Source: JAUMBM01 sp964645715 (GTDB lineage Bacteria; Bacteroidota; Bacteroidia; Chitinophagales; Saprospiraceae). Taken from it: 64,000 nt of DNA. The notes under the pieces were generated by a model. It saw nothing but the letters and a program-made list of their open reading frames with translations, did no database searches and was not told the origin of the DNA. The position numbers and the translations under genes are program-made. Of this stretch, positions 34,949-45,700 are shown one piece after another. Location: the NCBI GenBank assembly GCA_964645715.1, contig CAZYAO010000003.1, positions 1 through 64,000 of the forward strand. Reading direction: 5' to 3'. Each line of letters starts with the position of its first letter. Position 1 is the first letter of the stretch.

Positions 34949-36256
34949 ATGATTAATTTAACTGCCAGGTGGACCTGGGTGTTGTTGTTGGCAAGTGTAG
35001 GCGTTGTCAATGCACAACAAAATAATTTATTTCAAGATTTGTCTGCCAAGGTTTTGTTTGTGGATTACAGTATGTTCAACGGCGAAAAGGGGCTCAAGAG
35101 TACCTATGGTATCGAGTTTTCCTACCGGCAGCAACTCAACCCGTTCTTGGCTGTGGCTTCTCCGCTTAAGCTGAGTATTGTGAATGTACCCGGTATGTTG
35201 ACCAATCAGACGGGTATCAGTCTGGATGCATTGCTGCATGTTTTTCCGCTTCCCCGACAGTTGCGCTGGTCTCCCTATCTGTTGGGAGGGGTTGGCCGTG
35301 CCTGGGAGAGTGGAACCAACGGACACTGGCAGCTGCCGGTGGGGCTTGGCGTCAATCGTCGAATTACCGATGAGCTCTTGCTGGGGCTGCAGGCGGAATA
35401 CAGGACGGCTTCCATCGAGAAACGCAATAATCTGCAGCTGGCAGCGGGTTATGTCTATCGCCTGGGGGGCATCACCGATGCCGATGGTGATGGTGTCGCC
35501 AATGGGGAGGATGCCTGCCCCAATGTCAAGGGGTCGCCAAAGGCGAAGGGTTGTCCCGACCAGGATGGTGACGGTGTTGCTGACGCGGAAGATGCCTGTC
35601 CGGGTTTGCCGGGCGAAAAGCAACTAGCGGGCTGCCCGGATACAGACGGTGATGGGTTGGCTGATGCTGCAGATGCCTGCCCCCAGGCTGCCGGCAAAGT
35701 AGAGCACCAAGGCTGCCCGGATACAGACGGTGATGGCTTGGCTGACCAATTGGACGAATGCCCTGAATTAGCTGGTCCGGCCGAGAATAAGGGTTGCCCA
35801 CTTACTGATACGGACGGTGACGGCCTGGCCGATGAGGTGGACCGATGTCCTGAGGAGGCTGGTACCGTCGATGCCCAGGGCTGTCCCGAACTGAAGCAGG
35901 ATATGAGGGAAGTACTCGCGTTGGCTTCGCGTACTGTGCAATTTGAAAGTGGAAAAGATGTCCTGCTGGAGTCATCCCACAGTGCTCTGGATCAGATAGC
36001 ATCCATTATGCGGGCGTATCCTGCCTACCAGTTGGTTATTGGTGCCCACACAGATGATGCAGGCGATGAAAAAGATAATTTACGCTTGTCGGAAGACCGC
36101 GCAAAAGCCTGCTTCGAATACTTGCGCACTAAGGATATTCCATCGGCAAGGATGCGCTACGCTGGCTACGGTCAAAGCCAGCCAGTGGCAGATAATGCTA
36201 GTGCGGAAGGACGTGCCCTGAACCAACGGGTCGAATTTGACCTGATTATCCAGTAA
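34949..36256 (+). CDS. OmpA-family protein with thrombospondin type-3 repeats
   Basis: A 435-residue outer-membrane protein. The signal peptide is cut near VVNAQQ (residue 23). Residues 25-185 form a beta-barrel-like domain. Residues about 188-310 hold five to six Ca-binding TSP3 repeats (DADGDGVANGEDACP, DTDGDGLADAADACP) acting as a stiff linker. The C-terminal OmpA domain (about 325-435) has the peptidoglycan-binding pattern VIGAHTDDAG...LSEDRAKACFEYL and NQRVEFDL. It ties the outer membrane to the cell wall. The start is ATG 34949. It is followed by a 19-base-pair hairpin. Confidence 0.93.
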   Translation: MINLTARWTWVLLLASVGVVNAQQNNLFQDLSAKVLFVDYSMFNGEKGLKSTYGIEFSYRQQLNPFLAVASPLKLSIVNVPGMLTNQTGISLDALLHVFPLPRQLRWSPYLLGGVGRAWESGTNGHWQLPVGLGVNRRITDELLLGLQAEYRTASIEKRNNLQLAAGYVYRLGGITDADGDGVANGEDACPNVKGSPKAKGCPDQDGDGVADAEDACPGLPGEKQLAGCPDTDGDGLADAADACPQAAGKVEHQGCPDTDGDGLADQLDECPELAGPAENKGCPLTDTDGDGLADEVDRCPEEAGTVDAQGCPELKQDMREVLALASRTVQFESGKDVLLESSHSALDQIASIMRAYPAYQLVIGAHTDDAGDEKDNLRLSEDRAKACFEYLRTKDIPSARMRYAGYGQSQPVADNASAEGRALNQRVEFDLIIQ

Positions 36257-36317
36257 TAGGCTAAAGATTATCTGCCTGTTGGGGTATTTAGTTGACCTAA
36301 TGCGGCGAGATAAAAAT

Positions 36318-36359
36318 CAGCAAGCACTTTGGCGGCAAGAGCCGCCAAAGTGCTTGCTG
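36318..36359. repeat. GGCGGC-core hairpin (copy 5)
   Basis: A perfect 19-base-pair stem: CAGCAAGCACTTTGGCGGC (36318-36336) pairs with its complement at 36341-36359, loop AAGA. It lies between the convergent OmpA-like and protease genes, with no U-tract on either side. Confidence 0.88.
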
Positions 36360-36404
36360 CTATAGCTTCTCCGGGGAGTTGGTAGCATGGCAGTCAAATT
36401 AGCC

Positions 36405-39400
36405 CTATCTGCTTATCACTATCTTACCGGTATCAACCAAGCGGCCGTCTGCAGACCTCCACCTGTAGAAATAACACCCGACCGGATAATTAGAGAAGCT
36501 GATACCTTGCCGGTCTGCTAATGGCAACTGGTTGAGCAGTCTTCCATCGGCGGCAAACAGTTCAATCAGTCCTGCTGCCTGCCCGGGAGTTTCAAAATGT
36601 ACAATGTCCGTAGCAGGCTGCGGATAGAGCTTGAGTCCGGTAGGAGCAGAATCGGCTTCAGTCGTGGCACTAATGGCCTGTACAGGCCCGCACAGTTCTA
36701 TTTCCCAATGGGTCAGCTGACCTGCAGATCCTCCGTCGTAGAGGTAAAGCCGCCAATTACCCCTGGCGTTGATTCCTTCATAGTTGGTGAGGGGAACAGC
36801 AGGCCTGACCCGTACACCGCCTGCGAGCGGACAGGGGAGCCCCGCAGTGGCTGCCTCATCATCTATGCTGAAGTCAAAATTCCCCGTGAGCCCGCAGTCA
36901 TAGTCAGGTACCAATGTGTAGTAGGGTATGCCGGGGCCATTGACACGGAAGCCCAGCTCGCCCAGCTCGCCACTGTAGTTGCCACGGATATTGTTGATGT
37001 TGATGTCGCGAATGATGAAATCTTCCGCAACTTCTATCCGGCTAATGATAAAGGGCAGACTGCTGAAGGGGACCGGCAACAGCGTGGTCGTATAGGTGCG
37101 GCACTCAATTCGTTCGGTCACAAAGCTGCGAACATCGGAGTAGACGCCCGCACCACAAACCGGACTAACAGTCCTTATCCGCCAGTAATAGCGGGTACTG
37201 TCTGCCAGATCTGTAGGACTGGTAAAGGCCGATCCGGTCAGCCCTGAGGCATTAACAACAAGGTTGGTGAAGAGAGAATCTGTGGCTACTTCAAGGGTAT
37301 AGCTCATGCCAGTCTGTCCGCCATCCCACTCCAAAGGACTGCGGATACTTATATCTTCTGCTTGGTCTTCAGGTAGTAAGAGCGCAGGGGGGGCAGGAAG
37401 TCCATTTTCTACGCGCAACAGGAGTTGAACCGTATCGAGGGTGCTGGCCGTGGCAGACAGTAACTGCAGTGGGTAGCTTCCGGTGGCAAGCTGGCTGGTT
37501 TCGCCCACGTTGAGCTGCCATACTGTCGGCAGACCCAGCGACTGCTCCGGAAGGTTGATGCTGATACCTGCAGGTATATCAAGTACGGACAGTTGCATGC
37601 TGTCAATCAGTCCGCCCAATGCTGCAAAGTATAGTTCGTACCGGGCTTCATCGCCTGCACAGATGTAGACTTCTTCCGGACTAAGGGTGATAGCCAGCAC
37701 AGGTATGGGGGCAGTTTCTATGGTCAGGGGACTGTTGTTGATGTCAAAGAACACATGCCCATGCCCTTTTAGCTTAATTCTGAAATTCTCGCCTGCCAGA
37801 CTGTCGGGAATGGAGATGATGGCAGTGCCAGTATTGGCGACTGTTGCGAGCAGGTAAGGATAGCTGAGACCACCCGGTGTCGAAAGGAATATGTCAATGC
37901 TGTCGACGCCTACGGGTGCCTGATCAGTGCCGGCAACTGCCCAGTCGATGCGCTGAAAGCTTCCGGCAAACCAAGTTTCCGGCTGGTTAGCGGTGAGCAC
38001 CACGAACGGGCCTGCCTGCTCCGTACTGTTGAGCGTTACTTCGTCCCAGCTGACGCCGCCGCCCGGGGTATTGTTGTCGCGCACGATTATCCTGAAAGTG
38101 AGTTCCCTATTGTAGGTAGGCAACACTTCTGTATTGGTATTGGTATTGCTGAGGATATTTTCAAGTCGAGGGAATACCCTGACCGGGGATTCGCTGGGCC
38201 TGAAGATCCTGAAAGCAGGTGCGTTGCCTGTAGGGCTGCCTAAGGTAGATACGGGACCCAGATTGTATTGTTCCCAGCTGTAAGTCAGCGAGTCTTCATC
38301 GATATCAAAAGCGGTTACCTCCAGCTCGAAGGGGGTAGCTATGGGCAAATAGAGTCCGTCAGGCGACAGGTCAGCAATCACAGGCGGGCTGTTGAAGGTA
38401 GAATCGATCACCGGGCAGCTGTTGCCTCCTCCAAAAAATGCGTAACTGGTAATTTCTTCCAGACTGATGACGTGGAAGAGGTCGTCGCTGTTGAGCGCAA
38501 CATTATTATTTCCGCAAAGGCCGGCATATCCCATGATAGAGGTACCACTGCCAGGTTCAAAGGCTGTCGGCGCATTGCTGTTCTGGCAGTTGTTCATGGT
38601 GTGGTTGGCGCCAAACTGATGCCCCATCTCATGCGCAACGTAATCAACGTCAAAGAAATCTCCCTGCGGTGGATTGCCGGAGGTGAACCCCCTTGCCTTT
38701 CGGGTGTTGTTGCAGACTGCCCGCAGGTTGGCAACGCCTCCGCCACCAACATGGAATACGTGCCCGATGTCGTAATTGGCATTGCCGATCCGGCTGTCCA
38801 CTGCTCCTTGGTTTTGGTTCATGATCTGGCTATCACTGCCGCTGAAGGGGTCAGTAGCCGCATCTGTAAAAATCAGGAGCTGGTTGCTGTCAACGAGCAG
38901 CATTCGTATGGAGAGGTCACGTTCGTAAATACCGTTGACGCGGTTCATGGTAGTAACAATGGCAGCCATCGCTCCTTCAACGGTGCCTCCGTGGTATTGG
39001 GTATATTCGGCAGTGGCACTTACGGCCAGTCGATAGGTGCGAAGTTCGTCTCCGATCGGGAATGGAGCGCGTGGCTGTCCATTTTGTTCGGCCGCTCTGC
39101 CATCGACTCCCTCACAGGTAAAACTGTGCACGGGACTTTTATCTTTTTTCCAAAAGACTTCGTAAACGGCAGCGGCTCCGGGTTCAATGAACCAAGTGCC
39201 GGCGGGAGCCATTACCATTGCCCTGAATCCTCGCGGACTGAGATCACAGCGCAGGATGCTCCGGCCATCCTGTGAAATGCCCGCATAGGTAGAAATCGCA
39301 GGAAACTGTCGCGCCAGCCCTGTCGCCATGACGGGCACTTGCCAAACGGTAAAAGTCTGCAGGTTGCCATCAGGCAGTGGTAGCGCAAGGGTCGTAGTCA

Positions 39401-39578
39401 GGTCAGTCCGGTGGCGATTGCGCTCGTGAGGCGCCTGATTCAGGAGGTGTTTTATTTCGGCTGCTGAGAGTGTGTATTCACCCTCCCTCTCCGATGGATA
39501 CCAAAGGTTCTGTGCGTTGAGCTTGACGGAAATGATGCAGCTCAGGAGTAGCATGAGTAGTGAGCAGTTTTGCTTCAT
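36405..39578 (-). CDS. Secreted reprolysin-like metalloprotease with P-domain and T9SS sorting domain
   Basis: A 1057-residue exported zinc protease. The signal peptide covers residues 1-22 and a propeptide-like region follows to about 180. The metzincin domain (about 185-400) holds the zinc motif HEMGHQFGANH (about 314-324) and a Met-turn (GTSIMGYAGLC). Beta-sandwich and FN3-like domains follow (400-840). A proprotein-convertase P-domain spans about 850-965 (ISRIEVAEDFIIRDININN...WRLYLYDGG). The T9SS C-terminal domain is at the end (LKLYPQPATDIVHFE). It is adjacent to and co-oriented with the SprB-repeat gene upstream, so it may process or share a surface site with that protein (inference). 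Confidence 0.92.
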   Translation of the reverse strand: MKQNCSLLMLLLSCIISVKLNAQNLWYPSEREGEYTLSAAEIKHLLNQAPHERNRHRTDLTTTLALPLPDGNLQTFTVWQVPVMATGLARQFPAISTYAGISQDGRSILRCDLSPRGFRAMVMAPAGTWFIEPGAAAVYEVFWKKDKSPVHSFTCEGVDGRAAEQNGQPRAPFPIGDELRTYRLAVSATAEYTQYHGGTVEGAMAAIVTTMNRVNGIYERDLSIRMLLVDSNQLLIFTDAATDPFSGSDSQIMNQNQGAVDSRIGNANYDIGHVFHVGGGGVANLRAVCNNTRKARGFTSGNPPQGDFFDVDYVAHEMGHQFGANHTMNNCQNSNAPTAFEPGSGTSIMGYAGLCGNNNVALNSDDLFHVISLEEITSYAFFGGGNSCPVIDSTFNSPPVIADLSPDGLYLPIATPFELEVTAFDIDEDSLTYSWEQYNLGPVSTLGSPTGNAPAFRIFRPSESPVRVFPRLENILSNTNTNTEVLPTYNRELTFRIIVRDNNTPGGGVSWDEVTLNSTEQAGPFVVLTANQPETWFAGSFQRIDWAVAGTDQAPVGVDSIDIFLSTPGGLSYPYLLATVANTGTAIISIPDSLAGENFRIKLKGHGHVFFDINNSPLTIETAPIPVLAITLSPEEVYICAGDEARYELYFAALGGLIDSMQLSVLDIPAGISINLPEQSLGLPTVWQLNVGETSQLATGSYPLQLLSATASTLDTVQLLLRVENGLPAPPALLLPEDQAEDISIRSPLEWDGGQTGMSYTLEVATDSLFTNLVVNASGLTGSAFTSPTDLADSTRYYWRIRTVSPVCGAGVYSDVRSFVTERIECRTYTTTLLPVPFSSLPFIISRIEVAEDFIIRDININNIRGNYSGELGELGFRVNGPGIPYYTLVPDYDCGLTGNFDFSIDDEAATAGLPCPLAGGVRVRPAVPLTNYEGINARGNWRLYLYDGGSAGQLTHWEIELCGPVQAISATTEADSAPTGLKLYPQPATDIVHFETPGQAAGLIELFAADGRLLNQLPLADRQGISFSNYPVGCYFYRWRSADGRLVDTGKIVISR

Positions 39579-39738
39579 ACGAAATCGGACTTAATGATTA
39601 CTAGCAATAAACAAGCAATATCTGCTATTGACCCTGTCACACGCAATTTATTTGGGACAATGTCGGCAGAAAATCAAAATTTGGACAGAGGTTCTGGCAA
39701 CGCAACTGGAAAGTGTATCCTGCGTAACCGCTGGTGTA

Positions 39739-42700
39739 TTATCTGCAGATTATCAGTTTTTCCTGCGCAAAGAAAGTTTCAGCAGTAATTCTTAGCTGGT
39801 ACATACCGGCTTGCAGCCCGCCAGTATCAATGTAGATGTCTTGTTCAGATAAGCTTGCAAGCTTCTGTCTGAATACGCATTGTCCTGATATTGTGTATAT
39901 GGATAGCTCTGGTATACCAATTATTGCGCCACGCTCGCCGGTTCTTAGCCAAAAGCCTCCTTGGTTTGGATTGGGGAAAAGCCTGATTGTCTCAATACCA
40001 GTAGGCGTTATGGAAGCATTTGCTACCAGTATATCCGCTTGCGCAGGGCAATCATTGGCGTCAACAACGCTAAGGCTGTAGTCGCCGGCCGCAAGGCTGC
40101 CGGTGCGGTCTGTGGTAGCTCCCGTAGACCACAGGAAGGTGTAAGGAGGACTGCCTCCACTAACGTTGGCGTAGAGACTGTCAGGAATGCCGGGTATTTG
40201 GACAATGGAGACCGTGAGGGGCGCTGGTTCTGTGATATTGAAAGCTCGTGTACGCATACAGCCATTGGCATCCATCACCACTACTGCATAATTGGCAGGA
40301 GCCAAGGGTGACAGGGTGGTGCCGTTTTGTGAAGGAAGCAGCTGCCCGTTGCGCAACCAGCTGAATGCATAGGGGGGTATTCCGCCTGTGGCCGTGACGG
40401 CAATGTGTCCGTCTGTCAGACCATTGCAGCTTATGTTTTCCTGCTGCGATATGATGGTGAGCAGTGTAAGGGGCTGCGTGAGTTCAATGGCCGGAAAAAC
40501 GCGTCTGCAGCCCGCCTGATCTGTAACGGTTAGCTGGTAGCTGCCGGCAGCGATATTGACCAGGTCCTCAGTAGTCTGGCCATTGGACCACATATATTGG
40601 TAGGGAGGCTGTCCACCCCTGATGTGCAGTTCTATGCTTCCGGTAGGTTCAAATCGGCAGGCGGGTGACTGAAGGTAGGTTAGGCTGTCAATCAGTTCTA
40701 TGGGAATCCCCAAGGTATACAGGCTGCTGTCTGTCATGCTTGTACTGCATCCGTTGGCATCGGTAACCCAAAGGGTGTAGGTGGTGTCAGCTGCCTGCAT
40801 GAGCTGCTGCTGTAATGATACGGTGTCGCCCTGCGTATTTGTCCAGACGGTCGTATAGGGTGCCGTGCCGCCATAGATGCTTGTAAAAATAGCGCCGTTG
40901 CTGCCGCCGGCACATTCGACAGGTCTGATAGAATCGCGGGTTATATACAGGGGCAACGGCTGAACGGATCCGCGCTCAGCCTGCACACTGCAGCCACTGA
41001 CCAGGTCCGTAATGGTGACGCTGTATACATTGCTGTGCGGCAGTCCTGCAAGCGTGTAGGACGTGCGCTGAATACTGTCTGCCAATCCTGCAGAGAAGTG
41101 ATATCTGTACAGCCCTGATCCGCCAGAAACGCTGGCAGTGAGACTCGCATCGGTCTGGCCGAAACAGCTGACAGCTACAACAGCAAAGGTATCAAGCAAC
41201 AGGGGTGGAATTCGCTCCCGGATTTTGATACTGCCTGCCTCAACCTGGCATTGATTGGCATCAGTGACTGTCAGACTGTAATCTCCCTGTAGGGGATTTA
41301 TGAGCGTCTGGGTGCTGTCGCCGTTGTTCCAGTTGAACGTGTAAGGGGGCGTGCCCCCGTTCACTACTGCGCCTACAGTCAGTGCGCTCGTGTCGGTACA
41401 GTTGCTATTGCCTTGTATCAGTAGCTGTACCAGCAGTGGATCGGGGGCACTTACAACAAAACTAGTATCCTTGAGGCATCCCCGGCTGTCGCCGGCTATC
41501 ATCCGGTAGCTGCCGCCGGGAAGACCGTCGAGCACAGGTGTCGTCTGGCCATTGTGTATCCAGTAATAATTATAGGGCGGAGTTCCGCCGGCGAGGGCTA
41601 CTTCCAGTCCGCCGGTAGCACCTCCATGACATAGATTATCAACAGCATCTATGGTTGAAAAATTGAGCGGCAGGGGATTCTGAAGCCGGAGGGTATCGGA
41701 GATATAACGACAGCCGATTTCGTCAGAGATGGTGAGCTGGTAGCTTCCCGCTCCCAGACCTGCCCGCTGTGGTTGCTGGCCTCCGTCATTCCATTGGTAG
41801 CTGATGAGGCCGCTGCCTCCACCCGACAGCAGTGTGTTGATCAAGCCGTCGGTGGCGTTGTGGCAGCTGGGCTGGGTAGCAATCACGGACACTGCAAACA
41901 CTTGTGGCGCTGCAAGAACCAAGGTTGTATCGAGCTGGCAGCCTCGCTGGTCGGCAACAGAAAGGGGATACAAACCTGCAGACAGGGATTGCCGTTGCGC
42001 CTGGGTAGATCCATCCTGCCAGCTGAAGACGTAAGGGGACAGACCTCCCTGCAAGCTTACAGTGAGCTGCCCGTCACTGCGACCTACGCAGTCGGGTGCC
42101 TGGATGTCGGCGGTAAGTTGCAGGTTACTGGCATAAGAAAGTCGTTGTTCAACAAAATTTGACCGGCAGGCGCGGCTGTCAATGGCAAGGACGGAAAAGT
42201 TACCCTGTCCAAGGGCTGTGATGACAGGCCCCTCTGTCGGCTGCTCGTTGAAAAGATAGGAATATGGAGGGGTGCCTCCCAGGGCGAGCACTTGTATCTG
42301 CCCGTCGTCTCGTCCCGGACAGGCGGGCTGCGTAAAATTTACCAGATTGAGGACGAGAGGGCTGGGTTCGGGCAGCAGCAGATTACCACTGTGCACACAG
42401 TTATTTTGGTCCGTCATGGTTACAGTATAGCTGCCTGCGGCCAGTTGTGTCTGTAGCGCTCCTTCAGCCGCACCGGGCCAATGGAACCGATAGGGAGGCG
42501 TGCCGCCCGAGCCTGATACGCGCATGAGGCCTGTCAATTCGTCGGCGCAGCCAGGCGAAATGAAGGTATCAATGGTTATGGCCAGCACAGGCGGGTCTGT
42601 CAGCAGACCTGCTGCTGACAGCTGACAGCCGCGGGCGTCAGATACCTGTACGTTGTATGACCCCTGCGGTATATTGGAGAGTAGTCTGGACTGCTGTCCT

Positions 42701-45700
42701 GTATGCCAGCTGTAGGTGTAGGGAGCCGTGCCGCCTGTTGCGCTGGCAGTCAGTTGACCGCTGGTTTCACCCGGACAAGCGGGGTTTCTTCCGACTACAG
42801 ACAGTTGGAGGGGTGGCGGTTCTTCAAGTTCAAAAGTTTCAATAGTCGTACAGGCTCCATTACTAATGGTCACTTGGTAGGGACCTGCCGGCAAACTATC
42901 AATGCAGGCGGTAGTTTTACCATTGCTCCATAAATAGGTAAGGTTGTTGCTGCCACTTACGTTGAGGCAGATACGACCATTGCGGGCTCCGTGGCAGGTG
43001 GGTGTCGTTATATTGGGCTCAGCCAGTAAAAAACCAGGCCCCTGTATACGGATACCGCGCAGTCGCACAGAACATTGTGTTGACAGGGCATCTGTGATAG
43101 TAATGCGGTAGGAGCCTTGCCGCAGGCCACTAAGTCTGAGGGTGTCTGTCGTAAACACACCCGACCCGCCTTCTCCGTTGGCACTCGACCATGAGTAACT
43201 GAATGGAGGAAATCCGTTTAAGGGGACAGCCATCAGACTACCATCAGCTCCGTCACAGGCACTCACTGCCTGTGTGAATACTCGCACTGAATCGATACTA
43301 TTGGTGGTAAGAACACTTGCTGCTGCACTGCTTTGACAACCTTCACTATCGGTGACGGTCAGGTGGTAGAGGGTTGTCTGCCCTATGGTGGCTGCTGTTA
43401 CAGTTCTTGTCGCTTCCGTACTTCCATCATCCCACAGGTAGTCGTAGGGTGCTGTACTACCGGCTGCACTGGCTTCCAACAGTACGGCAGCCTGCCGGCA
43501 GAGCGAAAAGGAGTCGGCGGGGCTGAAGGAGATGGTCGGCAGTGGCTTCAGGCGAACCTCGGCAGCTCCCTGTTGCTGGCAGCCCTGAGGGTTGGTCATC
43601 AGCAGGTAGAAAGTCGTGTCCCTGTCGGCCATGATAGCAAAATTGTCAGCCAGTTGGTTATCGGTCGAAGCAGGCAAGGCACTATGCCAGCTACTGACAG
43701 TCCCTCCGGTCAGATTATCATCATTGACATTGATGTTGCCGGGCTGGAAAGTGTCACCCGGACATACTGCTATTGCTGCAGCTGCAGGCCTTGGCACAGG
43801 ATTGACAACAATGGTTGTTTCCGTTCTTTGCCTGGAAGTACAGCTGAAATTCGTTTGTTCTGCATAAAACCGATATACTTGGGGAAAGGGAGTTTCATTG
43901 GGAGGCAAAACAGGCGATATACAGTCCGCAAAATCTATGTAGCTGTCTGATCCTTCCGCTTCACTGTACCAGATAATGTAAGCATCAGGCAAAGGTGTTG
44001 CACAAAGCAGGGGGATTTCTCCGCTGCAGATGGTATCAGCGATTGCCATGGGTGAGGGTAGAAAAATATCATCGTTGATTTGGGCGCTGTTGCAATTCTC
44101 ATCAATACCGTTACAGGGGATTTCGGATGCAGCGGGGTTGATGCCTGCGCCAGTGGCGGGGTTGTCATTGCAGTCCAGATTGTTGGCAGAAAATCCTGGC
44201 GGAGGGGCTTCGAGACAGCTGAGAATGCCCGAATCTCCGGAGCGGCCAAAACCATCACCATCAGCATCAGCGTAGTAGCGTCGGTCGGGATAGCCAAGGT
44301 AGTGAGACCCGTGGATAACTATGTTGTCGATGGCTATGTCCCCATAGATTCCGTTGCCTTTGCGGCCGGCAAACCGGAACTGCAGCAGTTGCCCGTCGTT
44401 GTAGGCCGACAGGTCGATATAGGCTTTGCGCCATTGATTGCCCTGGTTTCCTGCCCGCTGCCAGAGAGTGGTCCAGCTGAGCCCGCCATCGGGGGATACC
44501 TGCAGCGACAATTGACCTATGTTGATGCCAGACATGTGAAAATTGAAGGATAGGTGACAGCGATCAGATCCTCGTTTGTCCAGCTGGTAGCAGCCGGAAA
44601 GCAGCCAAGCTGTGGAACCCTGCGTGCAGCTGGTCCCGTTGGCTTCAATATATACATACCTGCCACCACCACTTACATCTGCCGATGGCCCCGTCAGCGG
44701 GGCACTGGGGGTCGGCCCGCTGTAGGTAATCCAGTCAAACTGATCACCCTGTTGTACATTGCGCCACTGGCCTTCAGTTTGTGGGCATGCAGCCGTACAG
44801 ACAGGAGCGCAAAGCGGCCGTTGGTCAAATGTCTCCACCGAGGTGGTAGGGGGTGGTTGGCACAGTGTAGAAAGGCGCAGTCCGCAAGTATTCGCCGAAT
44901 AGCTGTTCGTCTGGGGGCAGTAGCGGCGAGCATAGGCATCAAAGGAGGTCTCCGGGGCAAGCCCCTGCAGTATGAGCCCGCTGCACACGTCAGCAAATGC
45001 ATAAACACTTCCTCCTGCACCTGCTGCCGCACCGATGCCGGGCGTGAAGCCCGGAGGTCCCAGCTCTATCAGGACATCACCACAGGCATCGTTGGTGCCA
45101 AAACCAAATTCCACTGTGGTCGAGTCCACCCCAACTACCCGAAGTTGCTCCAGAGGCAGACAGGCTATTGGTTCAAATACCAGTTCAACATACTCCAATA
45201 TGCCGGACTCACCCGGCAAATCGTCGCAAATAAGCAGCTGCCATACACCGCGGGGATCGGTAGAGCCATCATTGAAAACCCACAGATCTTCAGCTGCTCT
45301 GTAAGCACCGTCCAGAAAAGGAGGAACTCCTGAACTTATAGGCTGACACGCGTACACCCTAAGACGCGTGTAGGCGTTACAGGCAGTATCGTCGGGGTCG
45401 CCAAAATGATCCTCCCGCCCACCGGCATTTTGGATGAGTTGTGCAGAAGTGCCCCCCGGGGATATCAGCCGGATGTTGACATCGCTCACCCATTCGTGTG
45501 ACAGTATGAGACGCACCTCCGTGAGCGCAACGTCTACGCCCAGAATACCACCGGGAGCCTGGGTAACACTTATCTGGAATCGGTTGGGCTCGTAGTAGTT
45601 GAGCGCCGGGTCGTCAGGGCAGCTGTAGTCGGCCAGCGGTATCCCCAACTGACAGGCACTCGGATTGCTGAGCTGTATAATCTGCTGCCCGCTGAGTGTA

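Noticed and set aside
38268..39275. Open frame of 335 codons on the + strand inside the protease gene
   Set aside because: It is opposite the metzincin domain of a confident gene and resembles no protein.
40020..43300. CRISPR-like or satellite repeat
   Set aside because: The periodicity is at the protein level (SprB-type repeats); nucleotide copies are diverged and there are no spacers.
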